A DNA stretch of 64,000 nucleotides, from assembly GCA_900548265.1 (NCBI GenBank), contig URKG01000010.1, positions 7,001-71,000 on the forward strand, in the 5' to 3' direction. The stretch's first letter is position 1; each line of letters starts with the position of its first letter. The stretch comes from an uncultured Collinsella sp. (GTDB lineage Bacteria > Actinomycetota > Coriobacteriia > Coriobacteriales > Coriobacteriaceae). The notes below the pieces were generated by a model. It saw only the letters and a program-made list of their open reading frames with translations. It had not been told where the DNA came from and searched no databases. The translations under genes were made by a program, and so were the position numbers. Below, one piece after another: positions 43,147 through 51,563 of this stretch.

Positions 43147-43865
43147 TCGTCACCTTCTTTGGCACATGGCTCAGCGGTGGCCGCGGTAGCCACGTCAGCA
43201 TCAGGTTCCGCAGAAGTATCCTTCCCCTGGGCCCTGACCGCCACCGGTGCCGGACCAACCTGAATATCCCCGCGCGCCCAATCGCCATCGAGTGCACGCG
43301 CCACCCAGTGATAGATGGGAATCGTGAAGAAGATCAGCGCAGCAAAGGGGCCGGCACCAAACAGGAACATCAGTAAAAAGAACAGCAGCCAGCACACGGC
43401 CCAATACGGGAATGACTGGAACGGACCCTTCACCGGAGTCGGACCAGCCGCACCGGTACCCGTCACCTGAGCCGTCGCCGCATTGGCAGCCTGCGCACTC
43501 CAGCTTGCCGCCTGCGCCGCCTTGGCTGCCGCGTCACTTGCCTGCGTTGCCGCCTCGGTGGCGCGCGCCGCCGCCTCATGGGTGCGGGCGCGCTCTGCCG
43601 CCTCGGCCTCGCGCTGACGAGCGCGGTCCTCGTTCTCAAACTCGATATCGTCCTCAATCTCATCGCTCGGATTGAGCAGCTCGTCCAGACTCACACCATA
43701 GAGCTTGGCGAGCGAGATCAGGTTCTCGGTATCGGGCGAGCTCTCCGCACGCTCCCATTTACTAACCGCCTGGCGCGACAGCCCCAGCTTTCGCGCCAGC
43801 CCTTCTTGGCTAAAGCCCTTGCTGCGGCGAAGGTCGGCGAGCCGCTGCGCAGTTTCTACATTCAT
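43143..43865 (-). CDS. XRE-family regulator with coiled linker and C-terminal membrane segments
   Basis: A 240-residue protein. Residues about 5-60 form a Cro/CI helix-turn-helix (LRRSKGFSQEGLARKLGLSRQAVSKWERAESSPDTENLISLAKLYGVSLDELL). A long Ala/Glu/Arg-rich segment (about 75-135) is probably a coiled or extended linker. About residues 150-185 contain one or two membrane segments (YWAVCWLLFFLLMFLFG). So the regulator is membrane-tethered and probably controls its own operon with the DUF4097 protein. AGGAGG precedes the ATG. It may sense membrane or cell-wall state. Confidence 0.85.
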   Translation of the reverse strand: MNVETAQRLADLRRSKGFSQEGLARKLGLSRQAVSKWERAESSPDTENLISLAKLYGVSLDELLNPSDEIEDDIEFENEDRARQREAEAAERARTHEAAARATEAATQASDAAAKAAQAASWSAQAANAATAQVTGTGAAGPTPVKGPFQSFPYWAVCWLLFFLLMFLFGAGPFAALIFFTIPIYHWVARALDGDWARGDIQVGPAPVAVRAQGKDTSAEPDADVATAATAEPCAKEGDE

Positions 43866-44133
43866 GGTTCCTCCTATGTGATGCCAGCCGTGCCGCCGGA
43901 CCGTTTTTTGTTCTTAAGGCGCCTTGCACAGTTAAAAATCTATCCGCCACCGCCAAAAGCATGCCACCTATTCTAGTGAGATTTTTGACAACTGGCGGTT
44001 GCGGGCACATATGAGCTGCGGAAATGTGTCCAAACAAAGCAATGAGCCGCAGCTCGGTTGTCCCCGTTGCGGCGTTAACGGTAGTATGGTCGTACTGTTT
44101 ATTTCGCACCGCTAACGGAGGGAGTTCCGCGCC

Positions 44134-45006
44134 GTGAACCGCGATTTCGCCTCATCGCTCATCCAGCTCAACAACACGTTCTATCGCGAGCACTCCGCTT
44201 CCTTTTCCGATACGCGCCAGGCCCCGTGGCCCGGTTGGGTACGCACCATGGATATCGCGCTCGAACAGCTCAACGTCGCCACGATCGAGCATCCCGTCCG
44301 CGTCTTCGATCTTGCCTGTGGCAATATGCGATTCGAGAACTTTGCCGCCGGCGGCGCACTTGCCGCCAAGGGCGTCGATGGCGCAAACCCCTCGGCAGAT
44401 GCCAGCTGCCCGTTTGAGTTCTATGGTGTCGACTCGTGCCAAGACCTGGCCATCGATGCACATGGCCACGCGCTGCGCATTCCCAACCTGCACTTCCAGG
44501 AACTCGACGTGCTCGACGCCCTTATGAAGCTCAACCCCGCCGAGACGCCCGACGTGCTTTTCGACGCCCCACTCGCCGACATCTCGGTCTGCTTTGGCTT
44601 TATGCACCATGTGCCGTCGTGCGAGTACCGTGTACGCGTGCTCGACGCCCTGGTGCGGCAGACGCGCCCAGGCGGCATCATCGCCATCAGCTTTTGGGAG
44701 TTCATGAACGACGAGCGCATGGCGCGCAAGGCCGTTCGAGCCGAGGCCCGCGCCGAGCTCACCCCGCCGTTTGAGGGTTACGATTCAGCGCAGTTTGAAG
44801 CCGGCGACCACCTCATCGGCTGGCAAAACGACCGCCACGCCTACCGTTATTGCCATCACTTTGACGATCAGCAGATCACCGACCTGGTGCGCGGCGTCCG
44901 CACGTTCTACAAGAGCGGCGAGGTCCCCGTGCGCGAGCTTGAGCGCTTCCATGCCGACGGTCGCAGCGGCGAGCTCAACCGCTATGTGATTCTCAAGCGT
45001 CTGTAG
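44134..45006 (+). CDS. class I SAM-dependent methyltransferase
   Basis: A 290-residue Rossmann methyltransferase: VRVFDLACGNMRFENF near residue 55 (SAM-binding motif I), FYGVDSCQDLAIDAHG (acidic motif II), ADISVCFGFMHHVPSCEYRVRVLDALVRQTRPGGIIAISFWEF (motifs IV-VI). The HHVPS and GGIIAISFWE stretches recall Trm9/ABH8-type tRNA wobble methyltransferases, which finish the modification begun by Elp3. That match is by pattern only. GTG start after GGAGGGAG. The next gene is trmB, another tRNA methyltransferase. Confidence 0.75.
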   Translation: MNRDFASSLIQLNNTFYREHSASFSDTRQAPWPGWVRTMDIALEQLNVATIEHPVRVFDLACGNMRFENFAAGGALAAKGVDGANPSADASCPFEFYGVDSCQDLAIDAHGHALRIPNLHFQELDVLDALMKLNPAETPDVLFDAPLADISVCFGFMHHVPSCEYRVRVLDALVRQTRPGGIIAISFWEFMNDERMARKAVRAEARAELTPPFEGYDSAQFEAGDHLIGWQNDRHAYRYCHHFDDQQITDLVRGVRTFYKSGEVPVRELERFHADGRSGELNRYVILKRL

Positions 45007-45125
45007 GCACCGACGACTCGCCGTCGAGCCGCATCGCATCTTTCGGGCAAACTATGCCCACCCTTTTTTCAACCCATTGACGGAACGTGCAACCATGCGT
45101 TCCGCACTTATGACCAAGGAGCCTC

Positions 45126-45965
45126 ATGGGAGCCGTCCACGTTCGCACGCCTAAGAACTTTGTGCTCGAGGAGCGCCTGGAGCGCTACGCCGATGCGATT
45201 GAGACGAACCCCGAGGCTTATGCCGGAGATTGGCGCGAGGCTTGCGCGCCAGCTGGCAGCAAGCCCTTCGAACACCTTCACCTGGATCTTGGCTGTGGCA
45301 AGGGAACCTATCTGGTCGAGCGCGCCCACCGCGAGCCCGATACCCTCTTTATCGGCATGGACCAGGAGCCCATCTGCATCGCCTATGCCGCGCAGAAAAT
45401 CTGCGAACAGGGGCTATCCAACGCACTCGTCCTGCCCCGAGGCGCCGCATCGCTGCCACGGCTGTTTGCCGCAGGCGAGCTCGATGCCATCACCATCAAC
45501 TTTCCCACGCCGCAGCCCAAGGCCAAGCACGCCAAAAAGCGCCTCGTCCATGTCGACCATCTGATGCTCTATCGCCCGCTCTTTGCAGCCAACGCCACCG
45601 TCACGCTGCGCACCGACAGCAAACCATTGCGCGATTACGCCTTGGGACAGTTTGCCGCGGCCGACTACGATACGCTTTGGGTAAGTGACGACGTCCGCCG
45701 CGACCATCCCGAGCATCCCGAGACCGAATATGAATGCCGCACGCGCGAGATGGGCGCTGCCGTCTATGGCATTTGTGCCACACCCGGCGCGCAGCCTAGC
45801 GATGAACAGCTCGCGGCGGGCCGCGCGCAGGAGCAAAGCCTTGCCCGCTACCTGCCCGATAACCTCGATGAGCTCACCTACGTACCTCTGGGCATGGAAG
45901 AGGCCGTCGAGAACTTTAGAAACCGCGCCCGCAAAGGCAAGAAGCGCCTGCCGCAAGAGCACTAA
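45126..45965 (+). CDS. trmB: tRNA (guanine-N7)-methyltransferase
   Basis: A 279-residue TrmB that makes m7G46 in the tRNA variable loop. LHLDLGCGKGTYLVERA near residue 51 (SAM site), FIGMDQEPICIAYAAQK, then AITINFPTPQPKAKHAKKRLVH, matching the family NFPDPWPK-x-RH-x-KRR motif with changes (TPQPKAKHAKK). This protein is somewhat longer than usual (about 210-240), with an extra C-terminal basic tail ARKGKKRLPQEH. AAGGAGCC precedes the ATG. Confidence 0.88.
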   Translation: MGAVHVRTPKNFVLEERLERYADAIETNPEAYAGDWREACAPAGSKPFEHLHLDLGCGKGTYLVERAHREPDTLFIGMDQEPICIAYAAQKICEQGLSNALVLPRGAASLPRLFAAGELDAITINFPTPQPKAKHAKKRLVHVDHLMLYRPLFAANATVTLRTDSKPLRDYALGQFAAADYDTLWVSDDVRRDHPEHPETEYECRTREMGAAVYGICATPGAQPSDEQLAAGRAQEQSLARYLPDNLDELTYVPLGMEEAVENFRNRARKGKKRLPQEH

Positions 45966-46063
45966 CTTCACGCGCCCATTTCCTGCATTTTCTCGCGCGC
46001 TGGCGCCCCACGCCGCCGCTACGCCATAATAGTTGGCGGACAATCGCGAGAGAAAGCAAACAC

Positions 46064-48745
46064 ATGGCACAGACCACGACAGATACCGCCGCCAGCACCG
46101 TCTCCGGCGCCGGCGCCGCCAGCTCATTCTCGGGCGGCACGGGAACCGAAGCCGAGTTCGGCTCGCTCGGCGCGCTCTCCCCCACCTGGTGGGAGCCCGA
46201 GGACGGCAGCGAGCCCGAACCATGGCTCACGCCCGATCAGGCCTTCGAACGCTTCTTTGAATGGACGAGCGATCGCGGCATTGAACTGTGGGATCACCAA
46301 GAAGAGGCCCTCATGGACCTGGCTGCCGGCGATCACGTCATTTTGGGAACACCGACCGGATCGGGCAAATCGCTCGTCGCGCTGGGCATGCTCTTTATGG
46401 GCATGGCGCAGGGCAAGCGTTGCTATTACACGGCCCCTATCAAGGCTCTGGTCAGCGAGAAGTTTTTCGACCTTGTGCAGGTGCTCGGCCGCGACAACGT
46501 CGGCATGATCACCGGCGACACGCATATCAACACCAAGGCACCCGTCATCTGCTGCACGGCCGAAATCCTTGCCAACGATGCGCTGCGCGAGGGCGAGGAC
46601 GCCGATGTGGGCTGCGTAGCCATGGACGAGTTCCACTACTTTGCCGACCCCGACCGCGGCTGGGCCTGGCAGGTACCGCTGCTCACCCTGCCCCACACGC
46701 AGTTTATGCTCATGAGCGCCACGCTCGGCGATGTCACTGCTATCGCCGCCTCGCTCGAGGAGCACACCGGCGCTACCTGTGACTTGGTCGTCGATGCCCC
46801 ACGCCCTGTGCCGCTGAGCTACGACTATGTCACGACCTCCCTCGAGGGCACCGTCGAGCTCGCCATGCGCCGCAGCGAGGCCCCGCTCTATATCGTGCAC
46901 TTTAGCCAGGATGCCGCCCTTGCGACGGCACAGTCGCTCGCCAATTTTGGCATCGCTAGCAAGGAACAGCGCGAGGCCATTAAGGAAGCTGCCAAAGGCA
47001 CGAGCTTCTCGACGGCCTTTGGCAAGATTCTCAAGCGCCTGCTTGGATGCGGCGTCGGCGTGCACCATGCTGGTATGTTGCCGCGCTATCGCCTGCTGGT
47101 CGAGCGCTTGGCGCAGCAGGGCCTGCTGCCCGTCATCTGCGGCACCGATACACTCGGCGTCGGCATCAACGTACCCATCCACACCGTGGTGCTCACCGCG
47201 CTCACCAAGTTCGATGGCTACAAGATGCGTCGCCTGCGCGCCCGCGAGTTCCATCAGATTGCCGGTCGCGCCGGCCGCTCAGGCTTCGATACCGAGGGCA
47301 TGGTAATTGCCGAGGCACCCGAGCACGAGATCGAGAATGCCAAGCTTATGGCCAAGGCGGGCGATGACCCCAAAAAGCTCCGCAAGATTAAAAAGAAAAA
47401 GGCCCCCGAGGGCTTTGTCACCTGGAACAAGCAGACCTTCGAGCGCCTGATCGAGACGCAGCCCGAGACGCTCAAGCCGCGCCTGCGCATCACGCACTCC
47501 ATGGTAATTAGCGTGGTCGAGCAGGGCGGCGATGCCCGAACCCGCGTACACGACCTTATCGAGACGAGCCTGCAGACTCCCGAGGAAAAGGCTAAGCTCG
47601 AGGTTCGCGCCGACGAGATCTTCGCCACGCTCATCGACTCCGGCGTTGTCGTGCGCACCGAGGTGCCGCCCGCGCCCGACGCCCCGACTGATGCCGCACC
47701 AGACATCGACTATGCGCTGACGGTCGATCTGCCCGAGGACTTCGCGCTCGATCAGCCGCTCTCGCCGTTCTTGCTTGCCGCGTTGGAGCTACTCGATCCC
47801 GAGAGCGAGACCTATACCATGGACCTGATTTCGATGGTCGAGGCGACGCTCGAGGATCCCAAACAGGTGCTGCGCGCACAGGAGCGCGCCGCACGCGATC
47901 GCGCTATGGCCGAGATGAAGGCCGACGGCATCGAGTATGAGGAGCGCTTGGAGCGCATTCAGGACGTCACATACGAAAAGCCGCTCGAGGATTTGCTCGA
48001 TGCCGCTTTTGACAAGTACTGCCAGGAAGTACCGTGGGCAAACGACTACCAGCTCTCTCCCAAGAGCGTCCTGCGCGATATGCTGGAAAGCGCGAGCGAT
48101 TTTAAGGGCTACATTCAAAAGCTCGGCATCGCCCGTTCCGAGGGCATTTTACTGCGCTACCTGGCAGAGGCCTACCGTTCGCTCGACCGCACCGTGCCCA
48201 TTGAGAAGCGCGATGAGCGCTTGCGTGACATCATTTCGTGGCTCGGTTTTGTGGTGCGCTCGGTCGACTCGAGCCTGGTGGACGAGTGGGAGAACGCCGG
48301 CAACCCGGCAGCCCTCGACGCCGCACCGCCGCAGGGCATCGACGAGGTCGTGGCGGACCGCCGCGGCTGCACGCTGTTGGTGCGCAATGCACTCTTCCGC
48401 CGCGTGGCCCTTGCAGCCCGCGAACACGTGCGCGATCTGGGCGAGCTCGACGAGGACTGGGGCATGAGCGAGGTCCGCTGGCAAAAGGCCCTCGATGCCT
48501 ATCACGAGCAGCACGAGGAAATCCTCACCGACGGAGACGCCCGCAGTGCTGCGATGTTTACCATCGACGAGAGCGACGAGAAGACCGCACGCGTGTGGCA
48601 CGTGCATCAGATCTTTGCCGACGAGAATGGCGACCACGACTTTGGCATCATGGGCGATGTCGATCTGGACGCCACGCAAGACGGCGGCGAGGTCATCTTC
48701 AAAAACTACCGCGTCGGCTTTATCGAGGACCTGCTCGAGGACTAG
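46064..48745 (+). CDS. Ski2-like DExH helicase with DUF3516 C-terminus
   Basis: An 893-residue helicase. A Ser/Thr/Gly-rich N-terminus is followed by Walker A GTPTGSGKSLVALGM near residue 105, APIKALVSEKFFDL (Ia), the DEFH box in VAMDEFHYFADPDRGWAWQ near 190, LMSATLGD (III), GVHHAGMLPRYRLLVE, CGTDTLGVGINVPIHTVV and QIAGRAGRSGFD (VI). The C-terminal part (from about residue 500) fits DUF3516, a domain found on actinobacterial Ski2/HelY-like helicases thought to act on RNA. AGAGAAAG precedes the ATG. The gene ends at a strong shared terminator. Confidence 0.88.
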   Translation: MAQTTTDTAASTVSGAGAASSFSGGTGTEAEFGSLGALSPTWWEPEDGSEPEPWLTPDQAFERFFEWTSDRGIELWDHQEEALMDLAAGDHVILGTPTGSGKSLVALGMLFMGMAQGKRCYYTAPIKALVSEKFFDLVQVLGRDNVGMITGDTHINTKAPVICCTAEILANDALREGEDADVGCVAMDEFHYFADPDRGWAWQVPLLTLPHTQFMLMSATLGDVTAIAASLEEHTGATCDLVVDAPRPVPLSYDYVTTSLEGTVELAMRRSEAPLYIVHFSQDAALATAQSLANFGIASKEQREAIKEAAKGTSFSTAFGKILKRLLGCGVGVHHAGMLPRYRLLVERLAQQGLLPVICGTDTLGVGINVPIHTVVLTALTKFDGYKMRRLRAREFHQIAGRAGRSGFDTEGMVIAEAPEHEIENAKLMAKAGDDPKKLRKIKKKKAPEGFVTWNKQTFERLIETQPETLKPRLRITHSMVISVVEQGGDARTRVHDLIETSLQTPEEKAKLEVRADEIFATLIDSGVVVRTEVPPAPDAPTDAAPDIDYALTVDLPEDFALDQPLSPFLLAALELLDPESETYTMDLISMVEATLEDPKQVLRAQERAARDRAMAEMKADGIEYEERLERIQDVTYEKPLEDLLDAAFDKYCQEVPWANDYQLSPKSVLRDMLESASDFKGYIQKLGIARSEGILLRYLAEAYRSLDRTVPIEKRDERLRDIISWLGFVVRSVDSSLVDEWENAGNPAALDAAPPQGIDEVVADRRGCTLLVRNALFRRVALAAREHVRDLGELDEDWGMSEVRWQKALDAYHEQHEEILTDGDARSAAMFTIDESDEKTARVWHVHQIFADENGDHDFGIMGDVDLDATQDGGEVIFKNYRVGFIEDLLED

Positions 48746-48766
48746 CCGAACATACCGGAACGAAAC

Positions 48767-48804
48767 AAGCGGGGCCGTTGGCAATATCGCCAGCGGCCCC
48801 GCTT
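48767..48804. terminator. bidirectional terminator between convergent genes
   Basis: 16-bp stem with one mismatch (AAGCGGGGCCGTTGGC / GCCAGCGGCCCCGCTT) and a 6-nt loop, T-rich on the right, A-rich on the left. It serves the helicase gene (+) and the DUF2130 gene (-). Confidence 0.88.
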
Positions 48805-48823
48805 TTGCGCTATACGCTATGCC

Positions 48824-50581
48824 TTACTCGACATCCTCGACCTCATACGAATCCGCCTCGGCTGGCTCATCGTTTGCCTCTGGCGCAGCCCCGCGCGCCT
48901 CGTCAAACGCCGCCTTCATGGTCTTGTTGCCCCACGTGAGCTTGCGAATGGTAAGATCGTCGGCCTTCTTGTTGGCTAGGCGCAGATTGTTCTCGGAGGA
49001 CAGCAACGCCTCCTTGGTTTTCTGCAGATGGCTAATCGTCTTGTCAATCTCATCGATTGCCGTTTGGAACTTGCGGCTCGCGATCTCGTAGTTGCGGCCG
49101 AAATCGTTCTTGAACTTTTCCATCTTGGCTTCGAAGTTCGTGACGTCGATATTCTGCTGTTTGTACTCCGCCAGTTCCTGCTTATAGCGTAGCGAACCCA
49201 TGGCGGCGTTGCGAAGAAGCGTGATCATGGGAATGAAAAACTGTGGGCGAATCACGTACATCTTCTCGTAGCGATAGCTCACGTCCACGATTCCTGCGTT
49301 ATAGAGCTCGCTCTCGGGCTCGAGCAGCGTGCAGAGCACCGCGTACTCACAGCCTTTCTGACGACGATCGTGATCGAGTTTCTTAAAGAAGTCCTCGTTT
49401 TTATGCTTGGTCGCGGTCTCGTCGTTCTCGTTTTTCATCTCGAACATAATCGAAATGACCTCGTTACCGCTCGCGTCGCACTCGCGGAAGATAAAGTCGC
49501 CCTTGGTACCCTCGGACGCATCGTTATCTTTCTCGAAGTACGCGTTAGGAAATGCCGTCATGCGCAGACGGTTAAACTCGGTCTCGCAGTGCTGCTCGAG
49601 AGACTCGCCCACCATCTTGGTGGACAGGCGGACCTTCATGTCCTTAAGGCGCTCAATCTCTTCATCCTTGTAGCGAATCAGGTCATCGCTCGCGCGCTTG
49701 GCCTGCGCAAGCTCGAGCTCGTGTGCCGCCTTGGCCTGCTCCTCGCGAGAATCGCGCACTGCCAGCTCGCTCGTCAGCTTGGCACGCGCCTCATCGCGCT
49801 CTCGCTCTGCCGCGGCGACCGCCTCTGACAGGTTCATTTTTGCCATCAGTTCCTGCTCGCGCAGTTGGGCACGCAGGCCCTCGGCCTCTTGCTCGGACTG
49901 TGCCTTTGCGGCAGAAAACCTCTCTTGCACCTTCACGCGATAGTCAGCAAGCGCGCGCTCGGCCTCGCCGCGAGCGGCATCGAGCTCACGCTGCGACTCG
50001 GCCGCGGCGGCGGCAAGCGCCATCTCCTTGGCCTTGTCCGCCGCGGAGAGCTTTGCCTGCAATTCGGCAATCTGCGCATCGCGTGCAGCCAAATCGTTTT
50101 GAGCAGCGTTGCGCGCGGCCGACTCGACAAGCTTGGCTTCGTCATCTTTGCGTCCCAGCTGCGCACGCAAATTGTCGATCTCGCGCTGAAGCTCGGCGTT
50201 TTCCTTTTGAGCGTCGGCACGGGCCTCAACCGCTGCGCGCTGACTTGCGCTCTCGCGCTCTGCGGCAGCGCCCTCGAGCTTGGCGCGCAGCTCGGCAAGC
50301 TCGGCGTCGCGCTTGGCAACCTCTTGTGCCAGCTTCTGCTCCGCAGCGTTCTTCTGCTCGACAAGCTGAGCATTGCGCTGAGACTCTGCCTTTTGCAAGG
50401 CAGCCGTCGAACGCGAGCGCTCAAGCTCCAGCGCCTGCTCGCCCTCGCGCTGGACTGCCCTCACACGCTCATCCAGGTCGCGCGAAAACTCGGCATCGCG
50501 TACTTGCTTGACGATATCCGCATAGCCGGACGCATCGACCTTAAAGACTTCGCCACAATGCGGGCACTTGATCTCATTCAT
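48824..50581 (-). CDS. DUF2130 coiled-coil protein with zinc ribbon
   Basis: A 585-residue protein. N-terminal CPHCG (residues 5-9) is half of a zinc-ribbon motif; a very long Glu/Ala/Lys/Arg coiled coil spans about residues 25-330. The DUF2130 domain then shows VGESLEQHCETEFNR, KGDFIFRECDASGNEVISIMFEMKNEND, and DHDRRQKGCEYAVLCTLLEPE. The D...E-x-K arrangement (GDFIF, FEMKNE) looks like the PD-(D/E)XK nuclease fold assigned to this family. The biological role is unknown. GAGGAG precedes the ATG. The protein is all cytoplasmic by sequence. Confidence 0.85.
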   Translation of the reverse strand: MNEIKCPHCGEVFKVDASGYADIVKQVRDAEFSRDLDERVRAVQREGEQALELERSRSTAALQKAESQRNAQLVEQKNAAEQKLAQEVAKRDAELAELRAKLEGAAAERESASQRAAVEARADAQKENAELQREIDNLRAQLGRKDDEAKLVESAARNAAQNDLAARDAQIAELQAKLSAADKAKEMALAAAAAESQRELDAARGEAERALADYRVKVQERFSAAKAQSEQEAEGLRAQLREQELMAKMNLSEAVAAAERERDEARAKLTSELAVRDSREEQAKAAHELELAQAKRASDDLIRYKDEEIERLKDMKVRLSTKMVGESLEQHCETEFNRLRMTAFPNAYFEKDNDASEGTKGDFIFRECDASGNEVISIMFEMKNENDETATKHKNEDFFKKLDHDRRQKGCEYAVLCTLLEPESELYNAGIVDVSYRYEKMYVIRPQFFIPMITLLRNAAMGSLRYKQELAEYKQQNIDVTNFEAKMEKFKNDFGRNYEIASRKFQTAIDEIDKTISHLQKTKEALLSSENNLRLANKKADDLTIRKLTWGNKTMKAAFDEARGAAPEANDEPAEADSYEVEDVE

Positions 50582-50678
50582 AGCAGCTCCTCGATGGACG
50601 CAAATTTCAACCGCTTACACTCTACCGCGCCGCACGGACAAAAAAGGCGCCGCCGCCATAATGGCAACAGCGCCAGGA

Positions 50679-50711
50679 CCACCACAAAGGTGCCTGTCCC
50701 CTTTGTGGTGG
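50679..50711 (-). repeat. 12-bp hairpin with GGACAGG loop after chbG
   Basis: CCACCACAAAGG / CCTTTGTGGTGG perfect arms and a 9-nt loop reading GGACAGGCA on the minus strand. It lies 9 nt beyond the chbG stop and may terminate the PTS operon, although it lacks a U-run. It shares its loop word with the hairpin at 36773-36809. Confidence 0.75.
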
Positions 50712-50720
50712 CATGGGTCA

Positions 50721-51485
50721 CTACAGGTCGCGATAGTCGACCAGGCGAAGATCAGGTTGAGACCCGAGCCAAGCGCGCAGCTCAGGGTCGATCAGCGCGT
50801 CGACTTCCTTGGTACGATCGGTCGTAAGCGAGCTGTTCTCGAGGATAAACCGATCGAGATAGCCCGGGTGGCACACAAAGACGACCATCTCGCCGTCGGA
50901 CATCTCGCGAACCGTCTGCATAATCGAGTCCTTGGGTTCGTAGCCCGGCTCCATCGAATGCATCACCATGCGCAGATCAGTATTTCCGCAACGCACCACC
51001 GCCGTGGGATCGAAGCTCGCCTTTTGCTCCTTAAGGCCCAGCTCCTGGGCAACCGCCGAGATCGCTCGGTTAAGGTTTTCGCTCATGACGGCATGGGCCT
51101 CAAAGTAATCGGGCTCGCGGCCCACAATCTCGACAAAACGGTCGTGCTGTGCGCGGATCTCGATGCAGGCCTCGTCGAAGTCTATCAGCTCCTCACCGCG
51201 CTTAAAATGCTCACGGAAGGTACGGCTGCTATGGAACTCGCCGCTCTCGTTGAGCATGCTCGGGATGAGCGCCGGATCGGCGCACGGCTTGCCCAGGCAC
51301 ACGTTGGCATGCTGGCCCACTGCAATATCGGCATCCGCCACGAGCGACCACCCACGCTCGGCCTCGGGCATATTAGGCATAAGGCCCGCCGAGCGCACCA
51401 GGCCCTCGTTGACGCTTCGGGCAATCCCCAGGTCAACAGCATACGAATAACCGATATCATCGGCACGAATAAGCAATTGCTTCAT
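50721..51485 (-). CDS. chbG: ChbG/HpnK (YdjC)-family carbohydrate deacetylase
   Basis: A 254-residue YdjC-fold protein: LLIRADDIGYSYAVDLGI at the start (DD metal ligands), VGQHANVCLG (histidine), FEAHAVMSEN near residue 128 and VFVCHPGYLD near 207 (third ligand). In E. coli ChbG removes an acetyl group from chitobiose phosphate so that the chb operon can be induced and used. Here it follows a PTS permease by 78 nt, so a phosphorylated disaccharide from that permease is the likely substrate; acetylated amino sugars are an inference. GGAG precedes the ATG. Confidence 0.85.
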   Translation of the reverse strand: MKQLLIRADDIGYSYAVDLGIARSVNEGLVRSAGLMPNMPEAERGWSLVADADIAVGQHANVCLGKPCADPALIPSMLNESGEFHSSRTFREHFKRGEELIDFDEACIEIRAQHDRFVEIVGREPDYFEAHAVMSENLNRAISAVAQELGLKEQKASFDPTAVVRCGNTDLRMVMHSMEPGYEPKDSIMQTVREMSDGEMVVFVCHPGYLDRFILENSSLTTDRTKEVDALIDPELRAWLGSQPDLRLVDYRDL

Positions 51486-51563
51486 AACGACTCCAATCTA
51501 TGGAAAGGGGCACTTGGAGTGTAGCCAAGTGCCCCAGGTAATTATCCTACCTAAACAGATGTC

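Noticed and set aside
43810..44109. 99-codon minus-strand frame before the XRE gene
   Set aside because: It overlaps the XRE start region in another frame and has no support.
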